This document shows, one piece after another, positions 40,826 through 50,894 of a stretch of 64,000 bases of DNA (position 1 is the stretch's first letter; each line of letters begins with the position of its first letter). A program made the translations under genes and the position numbers. The notes beneath the pieces are model-generated. The model ran no database searches and was not told the DNA's origin. It was given only the letters and a program-made list of their open reading frames with translations. The stretch spans positions 124,001-188,000 of the forward strand of contig JADFDQ010000004.1 in the NCBI GenBank assembly GCA_018262705.1. Direction: 5' to 3'. Origin of the DNA: Xanthomonas sp. (GTDB lineage Bacteria > Pseudomonadota > Gammaproteobacteria > Xanthomonadales > Xanthomonadaceae).

Positions 40826-42859
40826 TCAGCGTTCCTCCATCACGTTCCGCAGCAGATTCTGCAGCCGCACCTCACGATTGGCGGCATCGGCGCTGGCGGG
40901 CGCCCGGTACACCAGGCGGGAGTGCAGGCTGTCGCGCAGCTGGCGCAAGGCAGTGACGTGCGCGGGAACCGCTTCCGGAGCGATTTCGCGCGCCGAGACG
41001 GTCATTTCGGTCACCAGCCGCGCCTTGCTTCCGACCGACTCCAGCAGGCGGCGGTAGGCGAAGGCTCCCGCATCGATGCGGCGCTCCTCGCGGTCGAAGC
41101 GCGGAACCCAGCTTGGGGGCGCTTCCAGCGTCACTTCGTTGATGTAGCGTCCCGGAATCTCGAAATCCAGCGGCCCGCGCCGCTCCGTACGCGAGGGCAA
41201 TGCGGATAACCCGTTGACCACATCAGCGTCGACGCCAAGCGCGCTCAGACCGCCTTCCGTCTTCCACGGCGCAGCCAGCCGGTAGCTCTCGCGGACCGTG
41301 ATGACATTGCCCTGACGATCATCCTGGACCGCCAGCGGCGCAAGCGCCTCGATCGTCCCGTACTGCTTCCCGTAATACTCGCGATAGCGCCGTGCGCGCT
41401 CTTCCAGCCGCTCCTGGTCCAGCTGCCGCCTCGCACTGTCCGCGTTCATCCCGCGGTATTCGGTCATCACCGTCAGCCGCAGGCCGTCGCCATCGGCGCT
41501 GAACTCGGCTTTCTCGTCGATGCCGTTGGCCAGCTGCCGTGGCGGACTGACTTCCTCCAGCGCCGTCTGTCCCGCGACGACCGGCAGCACGAATCCATAC
41601 GGCGAGAGATCGACTTGCTGCGGCGTGCCGCCCTGCAGCCGCAGGGTGGGATCGACGAACACCGCCGCGCCATCCACCTGCGCGCGCACGATCACGTGGT
41701 CGAACAGGTCGGCCGCGGGGGCATAGTCGCGCACGCTGCGGCCGCGCCCGGTATCCACCAGCGCCGGCGCCGCCGGAATCCCCAGTCGCCCCAGGATCGT
41801 GACCAGCAGCCAGGCCTTGTCCTTGCAGTCGCCGTAGTGGCGCTGCCATACCCGCTCCGGCTCGCGCGGGCGGTGCGAGCTGGTTCCGCTCTCCACGCCG
41901 AAATAGCGCACCTCGTCCTGCACCGCGCGCAGCGCGGCCTGCAGCTTTTCCGTGGCCGACCCGAGCCGCTTCCATTGCGCGATCCGTTGCTCCAGGTCAT
42001 CCGGCAAGGTGGCGCCGGCCCGATCCGGATACAGCGGCAGGGCCCAGGCCACCACGTCGGCCCAGGAACGCTTCGGCCCGAATTGAACCAGCGGCCAGGG
42101 CTCATACCAGACCGGATAATCGCCCTCGTCCTGCAGCCGCGCCACGCCGGATACGCCCACCTCGACCCGGGTGGCGGCGGCCGTGTCGAGCACGGAAGGC
42201 GCGAGCGCGCCGTGCTCGCGGTGAACCGCAAGGGGCGTTCCGGGCGGGTACAGAACGCGCAGGCGCAAGTCGAGGATGGGATGACCAAATGCCAGCCGGG
42301 TCGATTCCGACTGCTGCCCGGCCAGGATCGGATTGCTGCCGGTGATGCTGTAACTGATCCGCACGATATCCCCGATGCGCACGTCCTCGATGACGATCAG
42401 CGCGGTCACTCGCCCATCCGAAATTTCCTGCTCGAAGCGCTGCTCGCGCTGCGCGATGGTGATGTCATTCGGCTTCAGCCGCGACTGCCAGCGCCCGTCG
42501 CGGTACAGCTCGACCCGATGCAAAACCAGCTTCTGGTATTCGGGATTGAATTGGATGTCGAAGCGCCCGGCCTCGCCGAGATTGCCCTGCGAGCGCGGCT
42601 CGTAGATGTAATCGACATACGCAACGTCCTGCCCGGGGCGTCGGTCTACCTGACGGTCGAAGCGCCAGAAACGCCATTGATCATCACTGGCGCCAGGCGC
42701 ATCCGCAGGCCAAGCCGTTTCCGGAGCCCGCTCCTGAACGAATGCCGGGGCGGGCCCGGTGCTGAAGCTGAAGCCGCCGTTGCTGAACTCTTCGGCATGG
42801 GCCGGGCCGGACAGGACAAGGCAGACGATCAGCCCCAGGACAATTTGCAGGATTCGCAT
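40826..42859 (-). CDS. Exported DUF3857/transglutaminase-like protein
   Basis: A 677-residue exported protein. A signal peptide (cleavage after AHA, about residue 23) precedes a DUF3857 beta domain (residues about 60-270, including VIEDVRIGDIVRISYSI), a transglutaminase-like domain (about 290-430) with catalytic Cys in HYGDCKDKAWLL, His in LFDHVIV and Asp in VDPTLRL, and a C-terminal DUF2569/YTV-like beta part. In the family the role is unknown. GAGGAG precedes ATG 42859 at 5 bases. It lies 9 bases from the pgk stop and is coupled to the Sel1 gene. Confidence 0.88.
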   Translation of the reverse strand: MRILQIVLGLIVCLVLSGPAHAEEFSNGGFSFSTGPAPAFVQERAPETAWPADAPGASDDQWRFWRFDRQVDRRPGQDVAYVDYIYEPRSQGNLGEAGRFDIQFNPEYQKLVLHRVELYRDGRWQSRLKPNDITIAQREQRFEQEISDGRVTALIVIEDVRIGDIVRISYSITGSNPILAGQQSESTRLAFGHPILDLRLRVLYPPGTPLAVHREHGALAPSVLDTAAATRVEVGVSGVARLQDEGDYPVWYEPWPLVQFGPKRSWADVVAWALPLYPDRAGATLPDDLEQRIAQWKRLGSATEKLQAALRAVQDEVRYFGVESGTSSHRPREPERVWQRHYGDCKDKAWLLVTILGRLGIPAAPALVDTGRGRSVRDYAPAADLFDHVIVRAQVDGAAVFVDPTLRLQGGTPQQVDLSPYGFVLPVVAGQTALEEVSPPRQLANGIDEKAEFSADGDGLRLTVMTEYRGMNADSARRQLDQERLEERARRYREYYGKQYGTIEALAPLAVQDDRQGNVITVRESYRLAAPWKTEGGLSALGVDADVVNGLSALPSRTERRGPLDFEIPGRYINEVTLEAPPSWVPRFDREERRIDAGAFAYRRLLESVGSKARLVTEMTVSAREIAPEAVPAHVTALRQLRDSLHSRLVYRAPASADAANREVRLQNLLRNVMEER

Positions 42860-42868
42860 TGGCACTCC

Positions 42869-44053
42869 TCAGCCCCCCAGCGCGCGTGCTTGCAGCGCTG
42901 CCACCGCCGGCAGGGTCTTGCCTTCGAGGTATTCGAGGAAAGCGCCGCCGCCGGTGGAGATGCAGGATACATCCGCCGCGATGCCGAATTTGTCCACCGC
43001 GGCCAAGGTGTCGCCGCCGCCGGCGATGGAAAATGCATCAGACGCGGCGATCGCGCGCGCCACCGCCTCGGTGCCGCTGGCGAAGGCATCGAATTCGAAC
43101 ACGCCCACCGGGCCATTCCAGACCACGGTGCCGGCAGCGGCGATCCGCTGTGCGTACAGCTGCGCGGTCTGCGGGCCGATATCGAGGATCATGTCCTCGG
43201 CTGCGACCGCATCGACGGCCTTCACCGTGGCCGGCGCGTCGGCAGCAAACGCAGGTGCCACCACCACGTCAAGCGGCAATGGAATTTCGGCGCCGCGCGC
43301 CTTGGCATCGGCCATGATCTTGCGGGCAGTTTCGAGCAGGTCGGCTTCCATCAGCGACTTGCCCACGCCCAGCCCCTGCGCGGCGAGGAAGGTGTTGGCA
43401 ATCCCGCCGCCGACGATCAGCTGATCGACCTTGTTTACCAGATTGCCCAGCAGTTCGAGCTTGGTGGAGACCTTGCTGCCGGCGACGATCGCCAGCAGCG
43501 GCCGCGCCGGGTTGGCCAGCGCTTTGTCCAGTGCATCGAGTTCGGCCATCAGCAGCGGCCCGCCGCAGGCCACCGGCGCAAACCGGATGACACCGTGGGT
43601 GGAGGCCTGCGCGCGGTGGGCGGTGCCGAAGGCGTCCATCACGAACACGTCGCACAGGGCGGCATATTTTTTCGACAGCGCCGCGTCATCGGCCTTCTCG
43701 CCGACGTTCATGCGGCAATTTTCCAGCAGCACGATTTGCCCCGGCGCGACCGCCACGCCATCCACCCAGTCCTTCACCAGCGGCACCTCGCGCGCCAGCA
43801 GCTCGGACAGCTTGGCGGCCACCGGGGCCAGCGAATCGACCGCGCTCCACACGCCTTCCCTGGGCCGGCCCAGATGCGAGGTCACCAATACCGCCGCGCC
43901 TTGCGCCAGCGCCAACTTCAAAGTGGGGAGCGAAGCGAGGATGCGCTGCTCGGAGGTGATCCGGCCACTCGCGTCGATGGGAACGTTGAGGTCTTGCCGG
44001 ATCAAGACGCGCCTGCCGGCGAGGTCGAGATCGGTCATGCGCAGGAGGGTCAT
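42869..44053 (-). CDS. pgk: Phosphoglycerate kinase
   Basis: A 394-residue two-domain enzyme that makes ATP from 1,3-bisphosphoglycerate and ADP. Text includes [76 protein letters not shown] and the C-terminal [18 protein letters not shown]. The start at 44053 ([11 protein letters not shown]) matches relatives that carry five residues before MTDLDL; 44038 is the alternative. It lies 9 bases upstream of the DUF3857 gene and downstream of the diguanylate cyclase gene. Confidence 0.96.
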   Translation of the reverse strand: MTLLRMTDLDLAGRRVLIRQDLNVPIDASGRITSEQRILASLPTLKLALAQGAAVLVTSHLGRPREGVWSAVDSLAPVAAKLSELLAREVPLVKDWVDGVAVAPGQIVLLENCRMNVGEKADDAALSKKYAALCDVFVMDAFGTAHRAQASTHGVIRFAPVACGGPLLMAELDALDKALANPARPLLAIVAGSKVSTKLELLGNLVNKVDQLIVGGGIANTFLAAQGLGVGKSLMEADLLETARKIMADAKARGAEIPLPLDVVVAPAFAADAPATVKAVDAVAAEDMILDIGPQTAQLYAQRIAAAGTVVWNGPVGVFEFDAFASGTEAVARAIAASDAFSIAGGGDTLAAVDKFGIAADVSCISTGGGAFLEYLEGKTLPAVAALQARALGG

Positions 44054-44117
44054 GGGGGGCATTCGCGTCGGCCGGGAGACGCGCATTGTCGCGTCCACGC
44101 CGGCTTGGTTCAAACAT

Positions 44118-45791
44118 TCACGCGCTGGCACGGTCACGACCGCCGCTCTTGGCGCGGTACAGCGCGGCGTCCGCGCGCTTGAGCAAGACGTCGACGTCAG
44201 CATCGTCCGGTTCCCGTGCGGCAACGCCGATACTGACCGTCAGCCGCCCGCTCGGGGTGTCGTCGTGCGAGATATCGGCCTCGCGCACGCGCGCGCACAC
44301 GCGCTCGGCCGCCTGCATGGCCTGCCGGAAGGTGCAGTCGGGCATCAGCACGGTGAACTCCTCGCCGCCCGGGCGCGCCAGCACGTCGCCGGAGCGAAAC
44401 AGCGCGCTGCGCACCGCGCCGGCGAAGCGGCGCAGGGCCACGTCGCCCTCGGCGTGGCCGTAGAGGTCGTTGTAGCGCTTGAAATGGTCGATATCCAGCG
44501 CCAGCACGGCCAGCGGCTGGCTGTCCGGATCGTTCCAGGCACGTTCGCAGGCTTCGCGGAAACCGCGATAGTTCAAAACGCCGGTGAGGGCGTCGGTTCG
44601 GCTCTGCAGGCTGAGTTCGGTCACCGCCGAGTTGAGTGATTCGGTACGCTCGGCAATCACCTGCTCGCGCTCACTGAGCACCTGTTGGACCTTGGCATAG
44701 GCCGCGTTCATGCGTTCACCCAGCGCATCGATTCCCTCCGCCAACGGCTCCAGTTCAGCCGGCAGCTGGTGCATCCGTCGCGTTTCCATGCGCCCACCCA
44801 GCACATAGCCACGCAGGCCTTGCAACAGGGCCTCGATGCTGCGCCCGAGCGTGCGCCACTGCAGGCCGAGCACCCCGAACACGCACAGCAGGGTCACCGC
44901 CAGCAAAGCGACCAGCAGCAGGATCCGCGGCAGCAGGGGCGCAAGCATTTGCTGGCGCGGCGCGACCAGTGCCAGCACCCAACCGTTGCGCATGCGCACT
45001 GCCTCGGTGTAAGCCGGGGCGTCGTCCTTGAGCAAGCCACGCAGCTGCACTTCGCGGGCAGGCTGGTCGGCGGTGGAGGCGCCGTGCGCAAGCGCGGCAC
45101 CTGCCGCACCGGCGTCGCCCAAGGTGCGAAAACGCAGCCCGTGGCTGGCAAAAATCACCCGGTTTTCGCGATCGAGCAACAACAACTCCCACCGGCTGCG
45201 GGCCGCACTTTCGGCGCTTTGTCGCATCAGGCTTTCGACCGGAATGGCCGCCAGCACCGCACCTTTGAACTCCATGCCACGCAGGATCGGCGCGGAAACG
45301 CCGACGACCGCTTCCGAGCCATAGGCCGGACGGTGGTAGACATTGGTGACGTAAGGCCGGAACCGATCCCGGGCGACCGCGAACCAGTCTTCGTCCCGCC
45401 CCAGTCCGGCCAGCCGTGCAAGCTCGCGGCCACGGGCATCGCGAATGGCAACGACATCGCCGCTGGCATTGACTGCGAAAATGCGGATCATCGCAGGGTA
45501 GGCGCGCAGCACATTGGCGAGCCGGATCCCGCCATCCTCCGGCTGCTCCGGCAGGGTCTCGGCCAGCAGCCGCAGGGCGGCTTGCTGCGATTCGAGAAAA
45601 TCATCGATCAGACCCGCATTGAGCCGCACGCTGGCATCCAGTGATGCCGTCAAATTTTCGCGATCCCGTCGCCATTGGCTTGCCAGCAGCGCGGCGCTGA
45701 ACAGGATGGCTGGCAACAGCGCGGCAGACACCAGCCCGAGGGCAAGGCGGCGGCGCAAACTCCAAGTCCTTCGGGTGCCAATTCCGGACAC
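44118..45791 (-). CDS. Membrane diguanylate cyclase (Cache-GGDEF)
   Basis: A 557-residue inner-membrane enzyme making c-di-GMP from two GTP. One N-terminal helix (residues about 16-36), a periplasmic double Cache domain (about 37-275), a second helix ([23 protein letters not shown]), a HAMP-like/coiled linker and the GGDEF domain (about 390-557). The active-site motif is GGEEF, and an inhibitory RxxD (RSGD) sits five residues upstream, so product inhibition is likely. No EAL domain is present. YajQ (23423-23905) is a candidate effector elsewhere in the window. It is divergent from 45893. Confidence 0.93.
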   Translation of the reverse strand: MSGIGTRRTWSLRRRLALGLVSAALLPAILFSAALLASQWRRDRENLTASLDASVRLNAGLIDDFLESQQAALRLLAETLPEQPEDGGIRLANVLRAYPAMIRIFAVNASGDVVAIRDARGRELARLAGLGRDEDWFAVARDRFRPYVTNVYHRPAYGSEAVVGVSAPILRGMEFKGAVLAAIPVESLMRQSAESAARSRWELLLLDRENRVIFASHGLRFRTLGDAGAAGAALAHGASTADQPAREVQLRGLLKDDAPAYTEAVRMRNGWVLALVAPRQQMLAPLLPRILLLVALLAVTLLCVFGVLGLQWRTLGRSIEALLQGLRGYVLGGRMETRRMHQLPAELEPLAEGIDALGERMNAAYAKVQQVLSEREQVIAERTESLNSAVTELSLQSRTDALTGVLNYRGFREACERAWNDPDSQPLAVLALDIDHFKRYNDLYGHAEGDVALRRFAGAVRSALFRSGDVLARPGGEEFTVLMPDCTFRQAMQAAERVCARVREADISHDDTPSGRLTVSIGVAAREPDDADVDVLLKRADAALYRAKSGGRDRASA

Positions 45792-45892
45792 GCTGGTTTT
45801 CCATCACACGCCGGCCCAGTGGCCTGCGGTTTCAGTTGATCCAAGTCAATTCTGCCCCAGACAGGCTCGGGTTTGCGGCGTATCGTGAACCC

Positions 45893-46330
45893 ATGGCCTC
45901 GTGGTATCCCTTGTTCCTGCTGCTGCACCTGTCCTGCGCCATCATTTTCGTCGGAGCGGTGTGTTTCGAGGTGCTGGTGCTGGAATCGTTCCACGCCCGC
46001 TTCGACCACGCCATCATGGAACAGATCGAAGCGGCGGTGATGGCGCGGGTTCGGCGCTTCATGCCAGTGGTGGTGGCACTGCTGTTCCTCAGCGGCTTTG
46101 CCCTGTTCGACATCCGCTGCAGCGGTTTCACCTGTCTGGGCACGCCGTTTGGCTGGCTGCTGTCACTGAAAGTGCTGTTCGCGTTCGGCGTGCTCGGGGT
46201 GTTCGTGACCGCGATCCGCGCCGGCTTGAAAGGCACCATGGATCCCTGCCGCTTCCGCCACACCCACCGCATCGTGCTCACGCTGATGGTGGCGATCGTG
46301 ATCCTCGCCAAACTCATGTTTTATGCGTGA
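45893..46330 (+). CDS. CopD-like four-helix membrane protein
   Basis: A 145-residue integral membrane protein with four hydrophobic segments: SWYPLFLLLHLSCAIIFVGAV, MPVVVALLFLSGFALFDI, LLSLKVLFAFGVLGVFVTAI and IVLTLMVAIVILAKLMFYA. The His in LLHLSCA and R/H-rich loops (RFRHTHR) resemble small CopD/cytochrome-b-like proteins, in which His residues may bind heme or copper. The start at 45893 gives a short N-terminus before helix 1; a longer frame upstream is less likely. Function uncertain. Confidence 0.7.
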   Translation: MASWYPLFLLLHLSCAIIFVGAVCFEVLVLESFHARFDHAIMEQIEAAVMARVRRFMPVVVALLFLSGFALFDIRCSGFTCLGTPFGWLLSLKVLFAFGVLGVFVTAIRAGLKGTMDPCRFRHTHRIVLTLMVAIVILAKLMFYA

Positions 46331-46392
46331 ACGCCCGCCGATCCAAGGTCTCAAGGCCACCCGCCGTACGAGAATGCGGGTGGCGCAAACGC

Positions 46393-46398
46393 TATAAT
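46393..46398 (+). promoter_or_regulatory. -10 element upstream of fdxA
   Basis: A perfect TATAAT 27 bases before the fdxA start; there is no convincing -35 hexamer at the usual distance. Confidence 0.5.
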
Positions 46399-46424
46399 CC
46401 GCAGCCCCGCGACGGTTTTGCACC

Positions 46425-46751
46425 ATGACCCACGTCGTCACCGAAAACTGCATCAACTGCAAGCACACCGACTGCGTCGAGGTGTGCCCGGTCGACTGTT
46501 TCCACGAGGGCCCCAATTTCCTCGTGATCGACCCGGAAAGCTGCATCGACTGCACCTTGTGCGTGGCCGAATGTCCGGTCGGGGCGATTTTCGCCGAAGA
46601 CGACGTTCCCGCCGGCCAGGAAAATTTCCTCGCGATCAATGCCGAACTCTCGCCGTTGTGGCCGGTGCTGACCCACAAAAAGCCTTCGCTGCCGGACGCC
46701 GACGAATGGGACGGCAAGCCGGACAAACTGCCGCTGCTGCAGCGCGGCTGA
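46425..46751 (+). CDS. fdxA: Ferredoxin FdxA (7Fe, [3Fe-4S][4Fe-4S])
   Basis: A 108-residue soluble electron carrier. Cys pattern: [20 protein letters not shown] supplies the first cluster, and [20 protein letters not shown] the second. The pattern Cys-x2-Cys-x4-Cys-x3-Cys-Pro and the length match Azotobacter-type 7Fe ferredoxins, which carry one 3Fe and one 4Fe cluster. A TATAAT precedes it and a strong terminator follows. It converges with gapA. Confidence 0.96.
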   Translation: MTHVVTENCINCKHTDCVEVCPVDCFHEGPNFLVIDPESCIDCTLCVAECPVGAIFAEDDVPAGQENFLAINAELSPLWPVLTHKKPSLPDADEWDGKPDKLPLLQRG

Positions 46752-46773
46752 GTTTCCTATCCCGCTGGCAACA

Positions 46774-46798
46774 AAAAGCCCCGCAATGCGGGGCTTTT
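46774..46798. terminator. Bidirectional intrinsic terminator between fdxA and gapA
   Basis: AAAAGCCCCGC (46774-46784) pairs with GCGGGGCTTTT (46788-46798) around AAT. The flanking A and T runs give a U-tract in both directions, so it serves both convergent genes. Confidence 0.93.
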
Positions 46799-46816
46799 CA
46801 TGTGCCGACGGGCAGT

Positions 46817-47869
<1,053 letters not shown>

Positions 47870-47871
47870 CT

Positions 47872-47877
47872 ATTTTA
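47872..47877 (-). promoter_or_regulatory. Probable -10 of gapA
   Basis: TAAAAT on the minus strand, 51 bases upstream of gapA. No clear -35 is visible, so confidence is low. Confidence 0.35.
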
Positions 47878-47905
47878 GCCGTTTCGCCTGCTGCGGCCAC
47901 CCACG

Positions 47906-48766
47906 ATGTCAAGACGGATCGTTATTTCCCTGGTGCTGATCCTGATCACCCTGATCCCGGCCGCCGGGTTCGCCTGGTCCGCACTCGGGCACCAACTGGT
48001 CGGCGAGCTGGCGCAGCGTCGGCTCGACCCGAAGGCCGCAGCCGAGGTTGCAGTGCTGCTCAAGGGCGAGCCGAACCCGACCCTGGCCGGCGTCGCGACC
48101 TGGGCCGACGCCCTGCGCGGCACCGATCCGGAGCGCTTCCGGGCCACAGCGCGCTGGCACTACATCAATGCCAGCGGCGGTGGCTGCGGCTTCGACCTCG
48201 CCCGCGACTGCCCCGACGGCAACTGCGCGGTGGTTGCGCTGGAACGCCAGCTGGCGATCCTCGGCGACCGCGGACAGCCGCTCGAAGCCCGCCGTGACGC
48301 GCTCAAGTGGGTCGTCCATCTGGTCGGCGATCTGCACCAGCCGCTGCACGCCAACAGCCGCACCGACGCCGGCGGCAACCGCTTCCAAATCAGCCTGCGC
48401 ACGCCGATCCAGCCGGAATCCTATGCGCTCAAGCAGTACGTCGATGGCGTGCAGGGCACCAACCTGCACGCGGTCTGGGATTTCTACGTGCTCGCCAGCC
48501 GCAGGCTGGACCTGAATGCCTATGCCGCGGCGCTGGCGCAGCAGCCGCAGGCGCCGCTGGAGAAACTGGCGCGCGCCGCCTCGACGCCGTTGCAGTGGGC
48601 CGAGGAATCCTGCCGGATCAGCCAGACTCCGGGCCTGTATCCGCCGGACAACAAGCACAAGATGACCCACCACTACCTCGAGCAGATGCGGCCGCTGGCC
48701 GAGCAGCGCGTGGAAATTGGCGCAATCCGACTGGCCGACCTGCTCAACCGGACGCTGGGGGAATGA
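47906..48766 (+). CDS. S1/P1-family zinc nuclease
   Basis: A 286-residue exported nuclease of the S1/P1 (phospholipase C-like) family, which cleaves single-stranded DNA and RNA and 3'-nucleotides with three Zn2+. The signal peptide should be cut after residue 23, making Trp24 the mature N-terminus; that Trp is a zinc ligand in this family. Other ligands are visible in SALGHQLVGE, WADALRG, ARWHYINA, HLVGDLHQPLH and NLHAVWD. No cysteine bridge is required. It could scavenge nucleotides or DNA in the periplasm or outside. Confidence 0.9.
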   Translation: MSRRIVISLVLILITLIPAAGFAWSALGHQLVGELAQRRLDPKAAAEVAVLLKGEPNPTLAGVATWADALRGTDPERFRATARWHYINASGGGCGFDLARDCPDGNCAVVALERQLAILGDRGQPLEARRDALKWVVHLVGDLHQPLHANSRTDAGGNRFQISLRTPIQPESYALKQYVDGVQGTNLHAVWDFYVLASRRLDLNAYAAALAQQPQAPLEKLARAASTPLQWAEESCRISQTPGLYPPDNKHKMTHHYLEQMRPLAEQRVEIGAIRLADLLNRTLGE

Positions 48767-48832
48767 TCCGGCTGCAATCCTGATCCGGAGTCTCTGGTCT
48801 GGAAGCGCTGATCCCCACTTCTGATCTCGACC

Positions 48833-48860
48833 CGCCTTGGCCGTCGCTGCGCCCAAGGCG
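48833..48860. terminator. Hairpin between the convergent S1/P1 nuclease and M56-TonB genes
   Basis: CGCCTTGG (48833-48840) pairs with CCAAGGCG (48853-48860) across a 12-base loop, with no long T-run. It may end either transcript. Confidence 0.4.
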
Positions 48861-48872
48861 AGTCTGAATGCA

Positions 48873-50393
48873 TCAGCGGCGCGGCGGCGGCGGCGGAGGG
48901 GGTGGTACCGCGCCGGCCTGTGGCACCGGCGGCACCAGCGGCACCGGCGGCATTGGCGGAGGTGGCGGCACTGCACCTGCCTGCGGCGGCGGTGGGGTCG
49001 GAGGCCCGTCCATCGTAAACGTGACCGGAACGCGCACCCGGCTGGGCACGGCCTTGCCATCCTTGATTTCCGGATTGAATCGCCACCGCTTGGCCGCGGC
49101 CAGCGCCGAATTGTCCAGCCGCGGATCGCCGGTCGAGCGCTCGACCCGCGCCGCCGACACCACTCCTTGCGCATCGATGTCCACCTGCATCACCATCGTG
49201 CCTTGCTTGCCTTCCGCCAAGGAATCCGCCGGGTAGTTCGGTGGATTGATCTGCTCCATGTGAACGGCTGCACGCGCACTGGCGGGTTGCTCCGGTGCGG
49301 CCCGTGCCGCCAGCGCCATTTCTCGTGCTTGCCGCGCCTGCGCCTGATCCCGCTGTGACTGCGCCTGGGCTTGCTGCGCCTGCGCCTGATCCCGCTGTGA
49401 CTGCGCTTGGGCTTGCTGCGCCTGCGCCTGATCGCGTTGCGCTTGTTCTTGCGTTTGCCGTGCTTGTTGTTGTCCGTCCTGGCTTTCGACCATCCGGATC
49501 TGCGGCGGTTGCGCCGCCCACACGCCAAGCGCCGTGGTGCCGGCGACGCCTGCCAGCAGCACCATCCCCGCCACGCGTTTGCGCAGCACGGGGCGCTCAT
49601 GATTCAGCAACATGATCCTCTCCTTCAGTGGGTGGGTCTTGCCCCAGTGGCAGGCCATCGGAGCCGCCTGCATCGCGAGGGCGGCATCGAACATCGCGTC
49701 GGCATAGCGACGCCGCGATTGTGGAAAAGCGGCCAGCACGCGCGCATCGCAGGCCAGCTCCTGATCGTGGCGCAGGCGCGATTCCGCGAGATGCACCAAT
49801 GGATTGCACCAGAACAGGGTGCGCGCCAATGCAACCAGTGCATTGACCCAGGCATCACCACCCAGCCGATGACTGGACTCGTGGGCCAACAGCAGCGCCT
49901 GCTGTTCGCTGTCGTAGCGGCTGGCATGGTCGGCGGGCAGCACGATGCGCGGTCGCAGCAGACCCACCAGCGCGGGCAAGCCCACGCAGGATTGCGCCCG
50001 CAGCACGTTGGCATCCGCGTCCAGCACTTCGAGCTGGCCCAGCGAACGTTCGAAGCGCCGTTGCCGGCTCCACAGCCAGGCCGCCGTGGCCAGGCTTCCG
50101 AGTGCCCACGCCGAGAGCCAAAACAGTGTCCAGTCTTGTTCCGGCTCGAATGGAATGGCCATCGCCAAGGGCTGGTCCATCGCCGCTGATCGAACCGGCA
50201 GCGACAACAGCTCGACCCGTGCCGGCAGCAACAGCGCCAGCCACGACACCGGCACCAGCAGCCATGTAGCATACGCCACCTGTGCGCCGAACGCCCGCCG
50301 CATCGGTTTGCGCAACGCCAGCACCAGGGCAATTGCTGCGCTGCTGGCGAGGCTCGCCTCGATCAACCACGCCCACAGTTCATGGCTGCCCAT
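48873..50393 (-). CDS. M56 (BlaR1-type) metalloprotease fused to a TonB C-terminal domain
   Basis: A 506-residue membrane protein. Three helices (residues about 10-27, 39-60, 87-109) precede the M56 protease domain with HESSH (171-175) and the third ligand Glu region RHDQELACD (about 209-217). A fourth helix (VAGMVLLAGVAGTTALGVWA) puts the rest in the periplasm. It carries a Gln/Ala/Arg-rich repeat linker (about 305-360), a TonB-type domain (ADSLAEGKQGTMVMQVDIDA, RRWRFNP-like AKRWRFNPEI) and a Pro-rich tail. It lacks the penicillin-binding sensor of BlaR1. It overlaps blaI by 14 bases, so it probably triggers BlaI cleavage. Confidence 0.9.
   Translation of the reverse strand: MGSHELWAWLIEASLASSAAIALVLALRKPMRRAFGAQVAYATWLLVPVSWLALLLPARVELLSLPVRSAAMDQPLAMAIPFEPEQDWTLFWLSAWALGSLATAAWLWSRQRRFERSLGQLEVLDADANVLRAQSCVGLPALVGLLRPRIVLPADHASRYDSEQQALLLAHESSHRLGGDAWVNALVALARTLFWCNPLVHLAESRLRHDQELACDARVLAAFPQSRRRYADAMFDAALAMQAAPMACHWGKTHPLKERIMLLNHERPVLRKRVAGMVLLAGVAGTTALGVWAAQPPQIRMVESQDGQQQARQTQEQAQRDQAQAQQAQAQSQRDQAQAQQAQAQSQRDQAQARQAREMALAARAAPEQPASARAAVHMEQINPPNYPADSLAEGKQGTMVMQVDIDAQGVVSAARVERSTGDPRLDNSALAAAKRWRFNPEIKDGKAVPSRVRVPVTFTMDGPPTPPPPQAGAVPPPPPMPPVPLVPPVPQAGAVPPPPPPPPRR
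49336..49434 (-). repeat. 42-bp tandem repeat in the M56-TonB linker
   Basis: A 42-bp unit occurs at 49336-49377 and 49378-49419 with one base difference, and a partial third copy follows. Each unit encodes 14 residues rich in Gln, Ala and Arg/Asp. The 42-bp period is a multiple of three, so copy-number changes would keep the frame. Confidence 0.85.
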
Positions 50394-50751
50394 CGTCGAT
50401 CTCCTCGATCAATTTGCGCAGTTCGGCAATGTCCTTGCGGCTGAGCTTGCGGTGTTTGGAAAAATGCGCCACCAATGGCGCGACCCGGCCATCGAACAGG
50501 CGCTCGAGCAGGCCACGGCTTTCCTCATGCACCCAGTCCTCGCGCCGCAGTTGCGGCGAGTACAGATAGCGGCGTCCGTCCTTGCGCGCGCTGATCGCGC
50601 CTTTGTTGAGCAGGCGATTGAGCAGGGTCTTGACCGTGGCCTCCTGCCACTCCTGCTGGCTGGCCAGCGCGACCACCACCTCGTCCGCCGCCAGCGGATG
50701 GCGCTGCCAGAGCACGTCCATCACCACCGATTCGGCTTCGCTGATTTGCAT
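50380..50751 (-). CDS. BlaI/MecI/CopY-family transcriptional repressor
   Basis: A 123-residue winged-helix repressor that binds TACA-NN-TGTA dyads and is inactivated by proteolysis. It begins ISEAESVVMDVLWQRHPLAA and has the recognition-helix region ATVKTLLNRLLNKGAISARK, then GRRYLYSPQL, and a C-terminal dimerisation helix (LSRKDIAELRKLIEEI). It overlaps the M56-TonB gene by 14 bases. Two matching operator dyads lie upstream at 50755-50790, within a sigma-70 promoter, strongly implying autoregulation. Confidence 0.93.
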   Translation of the reverse strand: MQISEAESVVMDVLWQRHPLAADEVVVALASQQEWQEATVKTLLNRLLNKGAISARKDGRRYLYSPQLRREDWVHEESRGLLERLFDGRVAPLVAHFSKHRKLSRKDIAELRKLIEEIDDGQP

Positions 50752-50754
50752 CGT

Positions 50755-50803
50755 TTACATTCGTAATTTTTCTTCAGATTACAGATGTAAATGATCTTGT
50801 CAA
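50755..50803 (-). promoter_or_regulatory. Promoter and twin BlaI operators of the blaI / M56-TonB operon
   Basis: TTGACA (50798-50803) and TAATCT (50776-50781) on the minus strand are 16 bases apart. Operator 1 is TTACAGATGTAA (50779-50790), a perfect 12-bp dyad lying between the -35 and -10. Operator 2 is TTACATTCGTAA (50755-50766), the same size with a TTAC-NNNN-GTAA core, 24 bases away centre to centre. This layout is classic for BlaI/MecI autorepression. Confidence 0.8.
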
Positions 50804-50894
50804 GTGCGTCCGAAAAATTCTGTCAGCACACCCGTCGCCCTGCCGGGACACGCGCCGGACACGCTGACGCCAGTCCCGCCGATCCTCTCCCGGA

